From positions 124,001 to 188,000 of the forward strand of contig NZ_JAMXOE010000002.1 of the NCBI RefSeq assembly GCF_024055575.1: a DNA stretch of 64,000 bases. The letters are read 5' to 3'. A model generated the notes under the pieces. That model did no database searches. It was not told where the DNA came from and worked only from the letters and a program-made list of their open reading frames with translations. Source of the stretch: Mucilaginibacter flavidus. Its GTDB lineage: Bacteria > Bacteroidota > Bacteroidia > Sphingobacteriales > Sphingobacteriaceae. Positions 1 through 8,455 of this stretch are shown in pieces (the stretch's first letter is position 1; each line of letters begins with the position of its first letter). A program made the translations under genes and the position numbers.

Positions 1-755
1 ACACCGTAGATACCCATTTTCAGCATAATACCAGCTAGCAACATGGTACCGGCAGACGGCGCCTCGGTATAAGTATCGGGCTGCCAGGTGTGCAGCGGGA
101 ACAACGGCATCTTGATAGCAAAAGCTAAAAAGAATGCCCAGAATACAAATGCCTGGTGATGTGCATCAAGGCCTAATTTATAAAACTCGAAAATATCAAA
201 TGTCTTTGCCGGTGTTTGCAGGTACAGGTAAATAATACCCAGCAGCATAAACAACGAGCCGGAGAAGGTATAAATGAAGAACTTAAGCGTAACCTTGATA
301 CGGTTTTCGCCGCCCCATAACGAACAGATGAAGTAAATGGGTATTAATGCAGCTTCCCATCCCACATAAAATAAAAAGCCGTCTAACGCGGTAAATACAA
401 GCAATAAGCCGGCTTGCATAAACAGTACCAGGGCATAAAAGGCACCGGCATTTTTATACTGATGTTTATAGGTAGTTAAAATAATAAGCGGAACCAGGAT
501 TGTAGTGAGCAACACCATCATCATACTGATGCCGTCGATGCCTGCGCTAAAGTAAATACCGAATTTAGGTATCCAGGGAGCGTCAATTCCAAACTGAACA
601 CTGGCGTTGGGCACAAATTTCGATAAGAAGAACAAGGCTACCGCCAGCTCGGCTACCGAGAAAGTTAATGCCGCATGTTTAGCCGCATCGTTTTTAAACA
701 ATAGAACAGCAAGGGCTGCAATTACCGGCAAAAAAATTAAAATACTAACCGTCAT
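1..755 (-). CDS. nuoM: NADH-quinone oxidoreductase subunit M (NuoM), 3' end missing
   Basis: Antiporter-like, proton-pumping membrane subunit of complex I. The frame opens at an ATG ending at 755 and stays open to the window edge, giving about 251 N-terminal residues of a protein normally near 480-500. It is strongly hydrophobic. Visible family motifs are GWE in an early membrane segment, FxxYTFSGSLFMLLGI, and PLHTWQPDTYTEAPSAGT followed by LLAGIMLKMGIYG, the Mrp-antiporter signature. It follows nuoL by 26 bases, so it is cotranscribed. The partner nuoN presumably lies beyond the window. The call is firm; only the C-terminus is unseen. Confidence 0.95.
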   Translation of the reverse strand, partial: MTVSILIFLPVIAALAVLLFKNDAAKHAALTFSVAELAVALFFLSKFVPNASVQFGIDAPWIPKFGIYFSAGIDGISMMMVLLTTILVPLIILTTYKHQYKNAGAFYALVLFMQAGLLLVFTALDGFLFYVGWEAALIPIYFICSLWGGENRIKVTLKFFIYTFSGSLFMLLGIIYLYLQTPAKTFDIFEFYKLGLDAHHQAFVFWAFFLAFAIKMPLFPLHTWQPDTYTEAPSAGTMLLAGIMLKMGIYG

Positions 756-781
756 CTTTTGTTGTAAACGCTAATCGTTCG

Positions 782-2686
782 TTATGCTTTAATTAAAATG
801 TACATCAATATTGAGATGATGCCAACCACCATCATAAATATATAAAACCCTACATTACCCGTTTGCAGCAGGCGAAGGCCTTTACTTGTTTCAATAGTTC
901 CCCTGCCAAGGCCGTTCACTAAGCCGTCTATTCCCAGGCGTTCAACCACTTTGTAAAAGAAAACCGATAATGCATCCAGCGGCTTGCGCACAATGGCATC
1001 ATACAATTCATCGATATAAAACTTATGGTATGATATATCAACCAGTGCAGGGCGTTCTTCGCCATCTTTAACCGGTACGTGTGCATTTTTAATGTATTTA
1101 ACATAAGCATAAACAAGGGCAAGCAATGCGCCGCCAACTGATATGCACATTAAAGTGATCTCCATACTTTTTGAGAGCTCAGGTGCTACCAGCAAGTGGG
1201 TCGATTTTTCGAAAACCGGCGCTAAAAAATGCTCTAATTCGTGGTGACCGCCCAGCGCTTCGGGAACGCCGATAAAACCACCAAATATTGACAGTATAGC
1301 CAGTACAACTAATGGGATAGTCATTGATGGCGGCGACTCATGTAAATGATGCTCCTGCTCATGCGTCCCGCGGAATTTACCGTAAAAAGTAAGGTACAGC
1401 ATCCTGAACATGTAGAATGAGGTGAACATCGCAGTAACTACACCAATAATATACATTGGCGTGCTGTGCATAAATACGTGTGCCAGGATCTCATCTTTCG
1501 AGAAAAAGCCTGCAAAAGGAGGTATACCCGATATAGCCAGTGTGCCGATAAGCATGGTAGCAAAAGTTATTTTAAGCTTGCCTTTAAGCCCGCCCATGTT
1601 GCGCATATCCTGTTCGCCGCTTACCGCGTGGATAACCGAACCGGCGCCAAGGAATAATAATGCTTTGAAGAATGCGTGAGTTAATACGTGGAAGAATGCA
1701 CCGGTATAAGCACCAACGCCCAGTCCTAAAAACATATACCCCAGTTGCGATACTGTTGAATAAGCCAATACCTTTTTAATATCTGTTTGTGTTAATGCAA
1801 TCAGCGCGGCGATAACTGCGGTAGTTAAGCCTATTACAGCCACAATGTGCATGGTAACCGGCGCAAGCGTAAATAAAATGTTTGATCGTGCTATCATGTA
1901 AACACCGGCGGTAACCATGGTTGCCGCGTGTATCAGTGCCGATACAGGTGTTGGACCAGCCATTGCATCGGGCAGCCAGGTAAATAATGGCAATTGTGCC
2001 GATTTACCTACTGCGCCTACAAAAAGCAGGATGGTAATTAGTGTAAAAGGAGCCGAGGCAAAATCTTTCGTGGCAGCCAGGCCGAAAACTGTTTTATAAT
2101 CGGCGCTTCCAAAAATCACCATAATAATGAAGATGGCTATGATAAAGCCCAAATCCCCGATCCGGTTCATGATGAATGCCTTCTTAGCAGCATCGGCGTA
2201 ATCAGGATTTGTATACCAGAAACCGATAAGCAGGTACGAGCAAAGGCCTACACCTTCCCAGCCAATGAACATGATCAGGTAGTTCGATCCCATCACCAGC
2301 AACAACATAAAGAAGATAAACAGGTTTAAATAAGCAAAGAATTTACCGAAACCGGCATCATCCTTCATATAACCTGCCGAATATAAATGAATCAAAAAGC
2401 CCACCCCCGTTATAATCAACAGCATAATTGAGCTTAGCTGGTCGATTAAAAAAGAGAACGAAATTTTTACGTTTCCAGCGGCAAACCAGTTAAATAACGG
2501 AACATCGATACCATGCCCGGTAGCTTTTACCTGGAAGAAAACGGCCACACTTATACCAAACGAAATTAATACCACAAGGCTGCCGATAAAACCGACAACA
2601 GCCTTTGATAAAGTATTACGACCGATACCGTTAATTAAAAAACCGGCTAACGGTAAGATAGGAATAAGCCAGATATATTTGTCCAT
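782..2686 (-). CDS. nuoL: NADH-quinone oxidoreductase subunit L (NuoL)
   Basis: Largest proton-pumping membrane subunit of complex I, carrying the long lateral helix. It has 634 residues, close to the usual 610-650. Membrane helices run through most of the protein. The antiporter signature is clear: GWEGVGLCSYLLIGFW around residues 142-157 (E144 is the usual channel glutamate), NRIGDLGF at 174-181, and GKSAQLPLFTWLPDAM at 227-242 with the conserved K228. A late hydrophilic stretch with His residues (about 440-455) precedes the final helices. It starts at ATG, 136 bases after nuoK. That spacer is unusually long for this operon and holds a perfect 20-base palindrome. Confidence 0.97.
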   Translation of the reverse strand: MDKYIWLIPILPLAGFLINGIGRNTLSKAVVGFIGSLVVLISFGISVAVFFQVKATGHGIDVPLFNWFAAGNVKISFSFLIDQLSSIMLLIITGVGFLIHLYSAGYMKDDAGFGKFFAYLNLFIFFMLLLVMGSNYLIMFIGWEGVGLCSYLLIGFWYTNPDYADAAKKAFIMNRIGDLGFIIAIFIIMVIFGSADYKTVFGLAATKDFASAPFTLITILLFVGAVGKSAQLPLFTWLPDAMAGPTPVSALIHAATMVTAGVYMIARSNILFTLAPVTMHIVAVIGLTTAVIAALIALTQTDIKKVLAYSTVSQLGYMFLGLGVGAYTGAFFHVLTHAFFKALLFLGAGSVIHAVSGEQDMRNMGGLKGKLKITFATMLIGTLAISGIPPFAGFFSKDEILAHVFMHSTPMYIIGVVTAMFTSFYMFRMLYLTFYGKFRGTHEQEHHLHESPPSMTIPLVVLAILSIFGGFIGVPEALGGHHELEHFLAPVFEKSTHLLVAPELSKSMEITLMCISVGGALLALVYAYVKYIKNAHVPVKDGEERPALVDISYHKFYIDELYDAIVRKPLDALSVFFYKVVERLGIDGLVNGLGRGTIETSKGLRLLQTGNVGFYIFMMVVGIISILMYILIKA

Positions 2687-2822
2687 ATAAAAACCCTTTG
2701 CCCCCTAACCCCCTAAAGGGGGAACGAAGCGTTGTTAATTTAATTTAAAAAAAATCCGAAATCGAAAATCCGATTTCCAAAATCCTCCTCACTCCTCCGC
2801 TATATAGCGGAGGCCGGGGGGC
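2687..2822. repeat. nuoK-nuoL spacer with palindromes
   Basis: A transcribed spacer inside the nuo operon. It carries a C-run/G-run inverted motif (CCCCCTAAAGGGGG, about 2709-2722), a CCGAAATC-type intergenic repeat fragment (about 2754-2780), and a perfect 20-base palindrome at 2794-2813 (CCTCCGC, TATATA, GCGGAGG). All three resemble dispersed intergenic repeats seen elsewhere in the window. The hairpin could stabilise or process the mRNA between the two genes, but that is inference. Confidence 0.6.
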
Positions 2823-3152
2823 TTACCATTTCAGCCTGTTCAGCACATTAATGTCTACCGAGTTTGTATTGCGGTAAATCATTACTATTATAGCCAAGCC
2901 CACTGCTACTTCAGCAGCTGCCAGCGCCATAACGAAGAACACGAAAACCTGCCCGGTTGCATCGCCCCTGTAAACAGAGAAAGCAGTCAGCAGCAGGTTT
3001 ACCGAATTAAGCATCAGCTCGACCGACATAAATATCACGATGGCATTACGGCGTATCAAAACTCCTATAACCCCTATCGAAAAAATGATAGCGCACAGCA
3101 ATATGTAATGGTTAAGGGGCACGCCCTGCATAGTTTTAGTTAATGTTTCCAT
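2823..3152 (-). CDS. nuoK: NADH-quinone oxidoreductase subunit K (NuoK)
   Basis: Small membrane subunit of complex I with three helices that link the proton channels to the quinone site. It has 109 residues, the usual ~100. The middle helix carries [15 protein letters not shown] with the essential glutamate, and the third helix has [17 protein letters not shown] with the second conserved glutamate. Its ATG overlaps the nuoJ stop, so the two are translationally coupled. Confidence 0.96.
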   Translation of the reverse strand: METLTKTMQGVPLNHYILLCAIIFSIGVIGVLIRRNAIVIFMSVELMLNSVNLLLTAFSVYRGDATGQVFVFFVMALAAAEVAVGLAIIVMIYRNTNSVDINVLNRLKW

Positions 3153-3649
3153 CAGGCTGTTTTGGGGTCTTTAGTTGCCAGTAATACCGCACCTACCATT
3201 GCCGATAACAGCAACACAGACGATACCTCGAACGGCAGTAAAAATTCGTTAAACAATATTTTTCCAAGGTTTTTCACCAGGCCAAGGTTAGGGTTGCTCA
3301 ATAATACCGGCTGCGAAACTGTAAATGCCTTTAAAGCCGCTACGATGGTTATTAAAAAACAGGCACCGCCTATAAAACCGGCTATTTTAACCAGGTTTGA
3401 TTTCCGGGGCTCCGATTCCTTATTCAGGTTGATGAGCATCAGCGTGTATAAAAACAACACCAGGATGGCGCCCATATACACTATAAAGTTAACGACAGCC
3501 AGAAACTGGGCATTCATTAAAATATAGTGGATGGTGAAAGTAAAAAATGTGAGTATCAGGTACAGGATACTATGTACAGGGCTTTTTGCAGTAATAACCA
3601 GTATTGAAAAAAATATGGACAGAAATGCGATGAAGTAAAATGTACTCAT
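3152..3649 (-). CDS. nuoJ: NADH-quinone oxidoreductase subunit J (NuoJ)
   Basis: Membrane subunit of complex I next to NuoK and NuoH. It has 165 residues and five predicted helices. The conserved stretch [20 protein letters not shown] (about residues 55-74) contains the pi-bulge helix sequence typical of the family, and the N-terminal [14 protein letters not shown] matches as well. It overlaps nuoK and lies 61 bases before nuoJ's upstream neighbour nuoI ends. Position and sequence agree. Confidence 0.96.
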   Translation of the reverse strand: MSTFYFIAFLSIFFSILVITAKSPVHSILYLILTFFTFTIHYILMNAQFLAVVNFIVYMGAILVLFLYTLMLINLNKESEPRKSNLVKIAGFIGGACFLITIVAALKAFTVSQPVLLSNPNLGLVKNLGKILFNEFLLPFEVSSVLLLSAMVGAVLLATKDPKTA

Positions 3650-3710
3650 GGTTTATATTTCAAAATACCTTTACCCCTTTAAAAGAGCTGGGCAAAGGTA
3701 TAAAACTTCT

Positions 3711-4208
3711 TTATTGATTTAAGGGAGCTTCTACTAATTTGTCTTTACCGTAAATAAAATCTTTCCTTAAATAATCCGACTCAACGTGCGGGCCATCCAA
3801 ATAAATGGCTTCCTTGGGGCATGCTTCCTCACACAGTCCGCAAAAAATACAGCGCAGCATGTTTATCTCGTACACGGCTGCATATTTTTCTTCGCGATAT
3901 AAATGCTCCTCGCCTTTCTGGCGCTCAGCAGCAATCATCGTAATTGCTTCAGCAGGGCATGATAATGCGCACAGGCCGCAGGCAGTGCAACGTTCCTTCC
4001 CGTTTTCATCGCGTTTAAGCGAATGTAAACCGCGGAAATTTTCAGAATACTCGCGTTTTTCTTCCGGGTAGCTAATGGTTACCGGCTTTTTGAAAAAGTG
4101 CTTCATGGTAATTGCAAGCCCCTGCGCAATTGCAGGCAGGTAAGCTCGCTCCAAAAAATTGAGCGGCTTCGACTCAAGCACCTTTTTTCTATTAGTTAAT
4201 GATTCCAT
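3711..4208 (-). CDS. nuoI: NADH-quinone oxidoreductase subunit I (NuoI), 2x[4Fe-4S]
   Basis: Ferredoxin-like peripheral-arm subunit of complex I that carries clusters N6a and N6b and passes electrons to NuoB. The open frame could begin at a TTG touching nuoH, but the first ATG (position 4208, reading MESLTNRK) is preferred and gives 165 residues. Two classical motifs are present: CTACGLCALSCP (Cys 74, 77, 80, 84) and CIFCGLCEEACP (Cys 120, 123, 126, 130). An N-terminal amphipathic segment (AYLPAIAQGLAITMKHFFKK) docks it to the membrane arm. Confidence 0.97.
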   Translation of the reverse strand: MESLTNRKKVLESKPLNFLERAYLPAIAQGLAITMKHFFKKPVTISYPEEKREYSENFRGLHSLKRDENGKERCTACGLCALSCPAEAITMIAAERQKGEEHLYREEKYAAVYEINMLRCIFCGLCEEACPKEAIYLDGPHVESDYLRKDFIYGKDKLVEAPLNQ

Positions 4209-4220
4209 CTCTGCGTTCAA

Positions 4221-5249
4221 TTAAAAAAATGTTATCCATAACCCGGTAACAATAATATTGGCAATTGCCAGTGGTATAAGCACTTTCCAGCCCAAATCCA
4301 TCAACTGATCGTACCGGAAACGGGGGATAGTCCACCTTACCCACATAAAAAAGAAAATAAACAAAAATATCTTGGCGAATAACACCGCGGTACCAATCAG
4401 CGGACCGATCGTCGGGCCGGTATGTGCCAGCACCCAATCCATTCCCGGGTAGTTATAGCCGCCCCAATACAAGGTAGCCATTACCGCCGATGAAATAAAC
4501 ATGTTGATATACTCGGCAAACAGGTAAAAACCCAGCTTCATTGATGAATACTCGGTGTGATAACCGCCTACCAGCTCTGTTTCGCACTCGGGTAAGTCAA
4601 ACGGCGTACGGTTGGTTTCGGCAAAGGCACACACTATAAACAGTATAAAGCCAACTGGTTGGTAAAGTACATTCCAGTGCCAGCCGTGTTGATGTTCTGC
4701 AATTTCTTTAAGGCTTAATGTGCCGGTTACCATCAGCAACGCGATGATAGAAAGGCCCATCGAAATTTCGTAGCTGATGTTTTGCGATGCAGCGCGGATA
4801 GCACCCAACAACGAATATTTATTGTTTGACGCCCAGCCGCCTATCATTACACCATATACACCCAGCGATACAACGCCGAAAATGTACAGAATACCTACGT
4901 TTATATCAGTTACCTGTAAATCGAATGTGTGGCCGCCCATGGTCACCGTTTGCCCCCAGGGGATTACTGCGGAACCTATACAAGCCGTCAGGATCGCCAG
5001 CGATGGGCCTGCTATAAACAGGAACGGGCTGGCATTGGTTGGGATAATTTCTTCTTTTAAAAACATTTTGCCACCATCGGCCAGTGGCTGTAAGATACCC
5101 CATGGGCCTGCACGGTTAGGGCCTATCCTATCCTGGAAAAACGCCGCTATTTTGCGTTCGGCATAGGTAGAATACATGGCAATAACCAAACTGATAAGGA
5201 AAATAATCACTATCAGTACCAATTTAATTACTATATCTGCTAGTCCCAT
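4221..5249 (-). CDS. nuoH: NADH-quinone oxidoreductase subunit H (NuoH)
   Basis: Membrane subunit forming the quinone entry chamber of complex I. It has 342 residues and about eight helices. Conserved features are the ERK at residues 31-33, the RIGPNRAGPWG loop at 41-51, LADGGKMFLKEE at 56-67, and a central acidic loop ETNRTPFDLPECETELVGG that carries the E-channel residues. The ATG overlaps the nuoG stop codon (TAATG), implying coupled translation. Confidence 0.97.
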   Translation of the reverse strand: MGLADIVIKLVLIVIIFLISLVIAMYSTYAERKIAAFFQDRIGPNRAGPWGILQPLADGGKMFLKEEIIPTNASPFLFIAGPSLAILTACIGSAVIPWGQTVTMGGHTFDLQVTDINVGILYIFGVVSLGVYGVMIGGWASNNKYSLLGAIRAASQNISYEISMGLSIIALLMVTGTLSLKEIAEHQHGWHWNVLYQPVGFILFIVCAFAETNRTPFDLPECETELVGGYHTEYSSMKLGFYLFAEYINMFISSAVMATLYWGGYNYPGMDWVLAHTGPTIGPLIGTAVLFAKIFLFIFFFMWVRWTIPRFRYDQLMDLGWKVLIPLAIANIIVTGLWITFF

Positions 5250-6250
5250 TATAAGCGTGTGTCTCGTTCAAATTGTTCTTTATTCGCCTCAATTAGTACC
5301 GGGTTTGTCTTCACAACCGGCAGTGGTACAAAATCGTAATGATTGGCGTTGATAACCGATTTATTAGATATGTGGCGCGGGCCGTCAATCACCCAATCAG
5401 AGGTTTTCTTTTTATCAAAGCGACAGGTATTGCAAATAAATTCTTCAACCTCGCCATACTGATCCTTGCGTGCGGTTACGCGTAATACCTCTTCGCCTTT
5501 GTACCACAGCGTTACCTTACCATTACAGCCCGGATGGTCGCAATCGCGGTGGGCATCAACAGGCTTGGTAAACCAAACGCGGTTTTTAAAGCGGAAGGTT
5601 CTATCGGTAAGCGCACCTACAGGGCACACATCAATTACATTTCCTGAAAAATCGTTGTCAACAGCGGCTTGTATGTAAGTAGATATCTCCGAATGGTCAC
5701 CGCGGTTTAATATACCATGTATGCGATGGTCGGTAATCTGGTCGGCTGTAAATACGCAGCGGTAGCACAGAATGCAGCGCGTCATGTGTAGTTGTATCTT
5801 ATCGCCTATATCAATTTTCTCAAATGTACGGCGGTCAAACTCATAGCGGGTTTTGGCCACACCATGCCCGTAGCTAAGGTTTTGCAAATCGCATTCACCG
5901 GCCTGGTCGCAAATCGGGCAATCAAGCGGGTGGTTAACCAGCAACATTTCAACGATACCTTTGCGTGCCTCAAGTACTTCGGGCGAGGTAATGTTTTGTA
6001 CTTCCATACCGTCCATTACCGTAGTACGGCATGATGCAACCAGCTTAGGCATAGGGCGAGGGTCTTTTTCAGAGCCTTTGCTTACCTTAACCAAACAGGT
6101 ACGGCATTTACCACCGCTGTCCTTCAGCTTAGAATAATAGCACATAGCAGGCGGAACGATATCGCCACCTATCTGCCTCGCGGCATTAAGTATGGTTGTT
6201 CCCGGTTCTACATCAATGGCAATGCCATCTATTGTTACTTTCATTGACAT
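5249..6250 (-). CDS. nuoG: Short NuoG-type Fe-S subunit of complex I
   Basis: Peripheral-arm electron-transfer subunit. It has only 333 residues where E. coli NuoG has about 900. The N-terminal [2Fe-2S] ferredoxin fold has Cys 37, 49, 52 and 74. The His-Cys cluster follows (H107, C111, C114, C120), then a [4Fe-4S] set (C159, C162, C165, C209), then a further Cys set (C237, C242, C273, C276) that could hold an N7-type cluster. The protein ends about 55 residues later, so the large molybdopterin-oxidoreductase-like domain is absent. Both flanking genes are tightly packed and no remnant of that domain is visible, so this is a natural short form rather than a break. ATG at 6250 or 6244 is equally possible. 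Confidence 0.9.
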   Translation of the reverse strand: MSMKVTIDGIAIDVEPGTTILNAARQIGGDIVPPAMCYYSKLKDSGGKCRTCLVKVSKGSEKDPRPMPKLVASCRTTVMDGMEVQNITSPEVLEARKGIVEMLLVNHPLDCPICDQAGECDLQNLSYGHGVAKTRYEFDRRTFEKIDIGDKIQLHMTRCILCYRCVFTADQITDHRIHGILNRGDHSEISTYIQAAVDNDFSGNVIDVCPVGALTDRTFRFKNRVWFTKPVDAHRDCDHPGCNGKVTLWYKGEEVLRVTARKDQYGEVEEFICNTCRFDKKKTSDWVIDGPRHISNKSVINANHYDFVPLPVVKTNPVLIEANKEQFERDTRL

Positions 6251-6343
6251 TTATATAACGTCCTTTTATATTTTAGGATTTGCATCCTTAATTGTTCATT
6301 CTGTATCAGTTGCTGCCTTAGCTACCCGCCCTGTACAGTTCGC

Positions 6344-6369
6344 GATTGCTTCGTTCCTCGCAATGACAA
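6344..6369. repeat. Half copy of the GAGGAACGAAGCAA repeat
   Basis: A 22-base stretch (TTGCTTCGTTCCTCGCAATGAC) is identical to the inner part of the 28-base terminal repeat of the element at 36880-37026. It sits in the 127-base nuoF-nuoG spacer, just past the nuoF stop, so it is transcribed within the complex I operon. No second arm is visible. Confidence 0.7.
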
Positions 6370-6377
6370 GCGGTGGC

Positions 6378-7742
6378 CTACGCCACCGTCTCTTCCTTCT
6401 TTGGCAACGGATCAGCATAATGTGCCAGTCCGAAATTCCTTGTTACCGCTTCGGCGCCATTGGTTACGTGCCATTCAAACTCATCCCTGAAATGGCGTAT
6501 CGCACTGGCCACCGGCCATGCTGCTGCGTCGCCCAGCGGACAAATGGTGTTACCTTCAATCTTTTTCGATACATCAACCAAAAGGTCCATATCGCTCAAT
6601 TTGCCATGACCATGCTCCAAACGGTGCAATACCTTCTCCATCCAGCCTGTACCCTCGCGACATGGCGAACATTGTCCGCAGCTTTCGTGGTGGTAAAAAC
6701 GGGTGAAGTTCCAGGTGTTGCGCACAATACATTGGTCCTCGTCGTAAGCTATAAAGCCACCTGAACCAAGCATGGTGCCGCTAACAAATCCCCCATCGGC
6801 TAATGATTCATAGCTCATCAGGCGGGGTTCGTTGTTTATTGTCTTTAAAAACAAATTGGCTGGTAAAATTGGTACTGACGAACCGCCTGCTACAACCGCT
6901 TTTAAACGTTTACCATTTGCTATGCCACCGCAATATTCATCGCTGTATAAAAATTCTTCAACCGGCAAACCAAGGTCAATTTCGTAAACACCAGGGTTCT
7001 TTACATTACCACCAGCCGAAATCAGCTTAGTACCTGTGCTGCGACCTATGCCTATTTTAGCATACTCTTCGCCGCCTTCATTAATGATAGGCACAACAGC
7101 TGCAATCGACTCTACGTTGTTTACCACCGTAGGGCAGCCGTATAAACCTGCAATAGCCGGGAATGGCGGTTTTATGCGCGGGTTACCGCGTTTACCTTCC
7201 AACGACTCCAGCAATGCGGTTTCTTCGCCGCAGATGTAAGCGCCGCCGCCGGGTTGTACATAAAGCTCCAGGTCGTAACCTGTTCCTAATATGTTCTTTC
7301 CTAAAAATCCTTTGTTTTTTGCTTCGGCAATGGCCTTTTCAAGTATCCGTATCTGCGGCATCATTTCGCCGCGAACGTATATGTATGATGTTTTTGCACC
7401 CAACGCAAAGCTGGCAACTATCATCCCCTCAATTAGTAAGTGAGGTATGTAAGTCATCAGGTAACGGTCCTTAAAAGTTCCGGGCTCCGACTCATCGGCG
7501 TTGCAAACCAGGTAACGGGCAACTCCTTCGGGCTTGGCCAAAAAGCTCCACTTCATCCCGGTTGGGAAACCTGCACCGCCACGACCACGCAAGCCCGATT
7601 TCTTAACTTCTTCAACAATCTCGTCGGGCGACATTGTTTTCAAAGCCTTTTCAACCGAAGCATAGCCGCCGTTTGCACGATAAACATCAAAAGTGTTGAT
7701 GCCCGGTACGTTTATATTCGTTAAAAGTAATTTGCGTGCCAT
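6378..7742 (-). CDS. nuoF: NADH-quinone oxidoreductase subunit F (NuoF)
   Basis: NADH-oxidising flavoprotein subunit of complex I (FMN and cluster N3). It has 454 residues, normal length. [13 protein letters not shown] (residues 53-65) is the NADH/FMN glycine-rich loop, followed by [13 protein letters not shown], and [19 protein letters not shown] is the second flavin-site motif. Near the C-terminus, [11 protein letters not shown] plus a later Cys in [10 protein letters not shown] supply the four ligands of the [4Fe-4S] cluster. Its partner NuoE lies upstream, separated by a small membrane ORF. The stop is followed by a repeat-containing spacer before nuoG. Confidence 0.97.
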   Translation of the reverse strand: MARKLLLTNINVPGINTFDVYRANGGYASVEKALKTMSPDEIVEEVKKSGLRGRGGAGFPTGMKWSFLAKPEGVARYLVCNADESEPGTFKDRYLMTYIPHLLIEGMIVASFALGAKTSYIYVRGEMMPQIRILEKAIAEAKNKGFLGKNILGTGYDLELYVQPGGGAYICGEETALLESLEGKRGNPRIKPPFPAIAGLYGCPTVVNNVESIAAVVPIINEGGEEYAKIGIGRSTGTKLISAGGNVKNPGVYEIDLGLPVEEFLYSDEYCGGIANGKRLKAVVAGGSSVPILPANLFLKTINNEPRLMSYESLADGGFVSGTMLGSGGFIAYDEDQCIVRNTWNFTRFYHHESCGQCSPCREGTGWMEKVLHRLEHGHGKLSDMDLLVDVSKKIEGNTICPLGDAAAWPVASAIRHFRDEFEWHVTNGAEAVTRNFGLAHYADPLPKKEETVA

Positions 7743-7749
7743 CTACTGC

Positions 7750-7929
7750 TTAATATATCCTTTTGGTATGCCTGTAAAAATTTATATGCCTGATGATGCA
7801 GCTTGCAAAGGCCGCCCCCACCAGGATTTTTAATAATACCGGAGTTTTGTCGAACCCATCGTTGTTATATCCTATAACAGTTACGGTGGCAACAAATAAT
7901 AAATCCGTTATTAATAAAACTTTGTTCAT
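7750..7929 (-). CDS. Small membrane protein inside the nuo operon
   Basis: A 59-residue ORF with ATG at 7929 and TAA at 7750-7752, filling the gap between nuoE (stop at 7931) and nuoF (start at 7742). It starts one base after the nuoE stop and ends seven bases before the nuoF ATG, so it must be cotranscribed. The protein has two hydrophobic segments (about residues 4-19 and 31-46) joined by a short polar loop (YNNDGFDKTP) and a basic C-terminal tail (RHINFYRHTKRIY). I do not recognise a family. The tight fit and membrane character suggest a real gene, perhaps an assembly or accessory factor, but that role is inference. Confidence 0.65.
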   Translation of the reverse strand: MNKVLLITDLLFVATVTVIGYNNDGFDKTPVLLKILVGAAFASCIIRHINFYRHTKRIY

Positions 7930-7930
7930 T

Positions 7931-8455
7931 TTAATTACGTGCCTTAACTTTTAAATCTGCAATTAACGCGTCAACCGACTGGTTGGTTAAATTTTCATAA
8001 AAAGTGTATTCGGGCCCTATTTGTAACACCGGTCCGTAACCGCAGGCGGCAAGGCATTCCACACCGCGCCAGCTAAACAGGCCGTCAGAGGTAACTTCAC
8101 CTTCTTTTACACCCAGTGTTTGTTCAATATGGTCCATTATTTTTTCGGCGCCTACAATGCCGCATGGTCCGGTGCGGCAAACCTCCAGCACGTATTTGCC
8201 CTGCGGGCGCATAAAATACATGCTGTAAAAAGTGGCCACTTCGTAAACCTCAATATCCTGTATTTTCAGGTATTCGGCTACCTTATCCATCGCCTTTGAG
8301 CTTAGCCAGCCATATTCGGCTTGCACAAGGTGCAAAATAGGTAACAATGCCGATTTCTGCTTTCCTGCGGGATAGCGGCTTACTATATCATCAAACTGTT
8401 TTACCAGCTCTGGGCTAAAGGTAACCTCCTGCTGTTGTTCGTCAACTCTAAGCAT
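7931..8455 (-). CDS. nuoE: NADH-quinone oxidoreductase subunit E (NuoE)
   Basis: Thioredoxin-fold [2Fe-2S] subunit of complex I (cluster N1a), partner of NuoF. It has 174 residues, the usual size. Cluster ligands are Cys 93 and 98 in CRTGPCG and Cys 134 and 138 in CLAACGYGP. The helical N-terminal half includes LLPILHLVQAEYGW and VATFYSMY, both typical. The start overlaps the 3' end of nuoD by eight bases. Confidence 0.97.
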   Translation of the reverse strand: MLRVDEQQQEVTFSPELVKQFDDIVSRYPAGKQKSALLPILHLVQAEYGWLSSKAMDKVAEYLKIQDIEVYEVATFYSMYFMRPQGKYVLEVCRTGPCGIVGAEKIMDHIEQTLGVKEGEVTSDGLFSWRGVECLAACGYGPVLQIGPEYTFYENLTNQSVDALIADLKVKARN

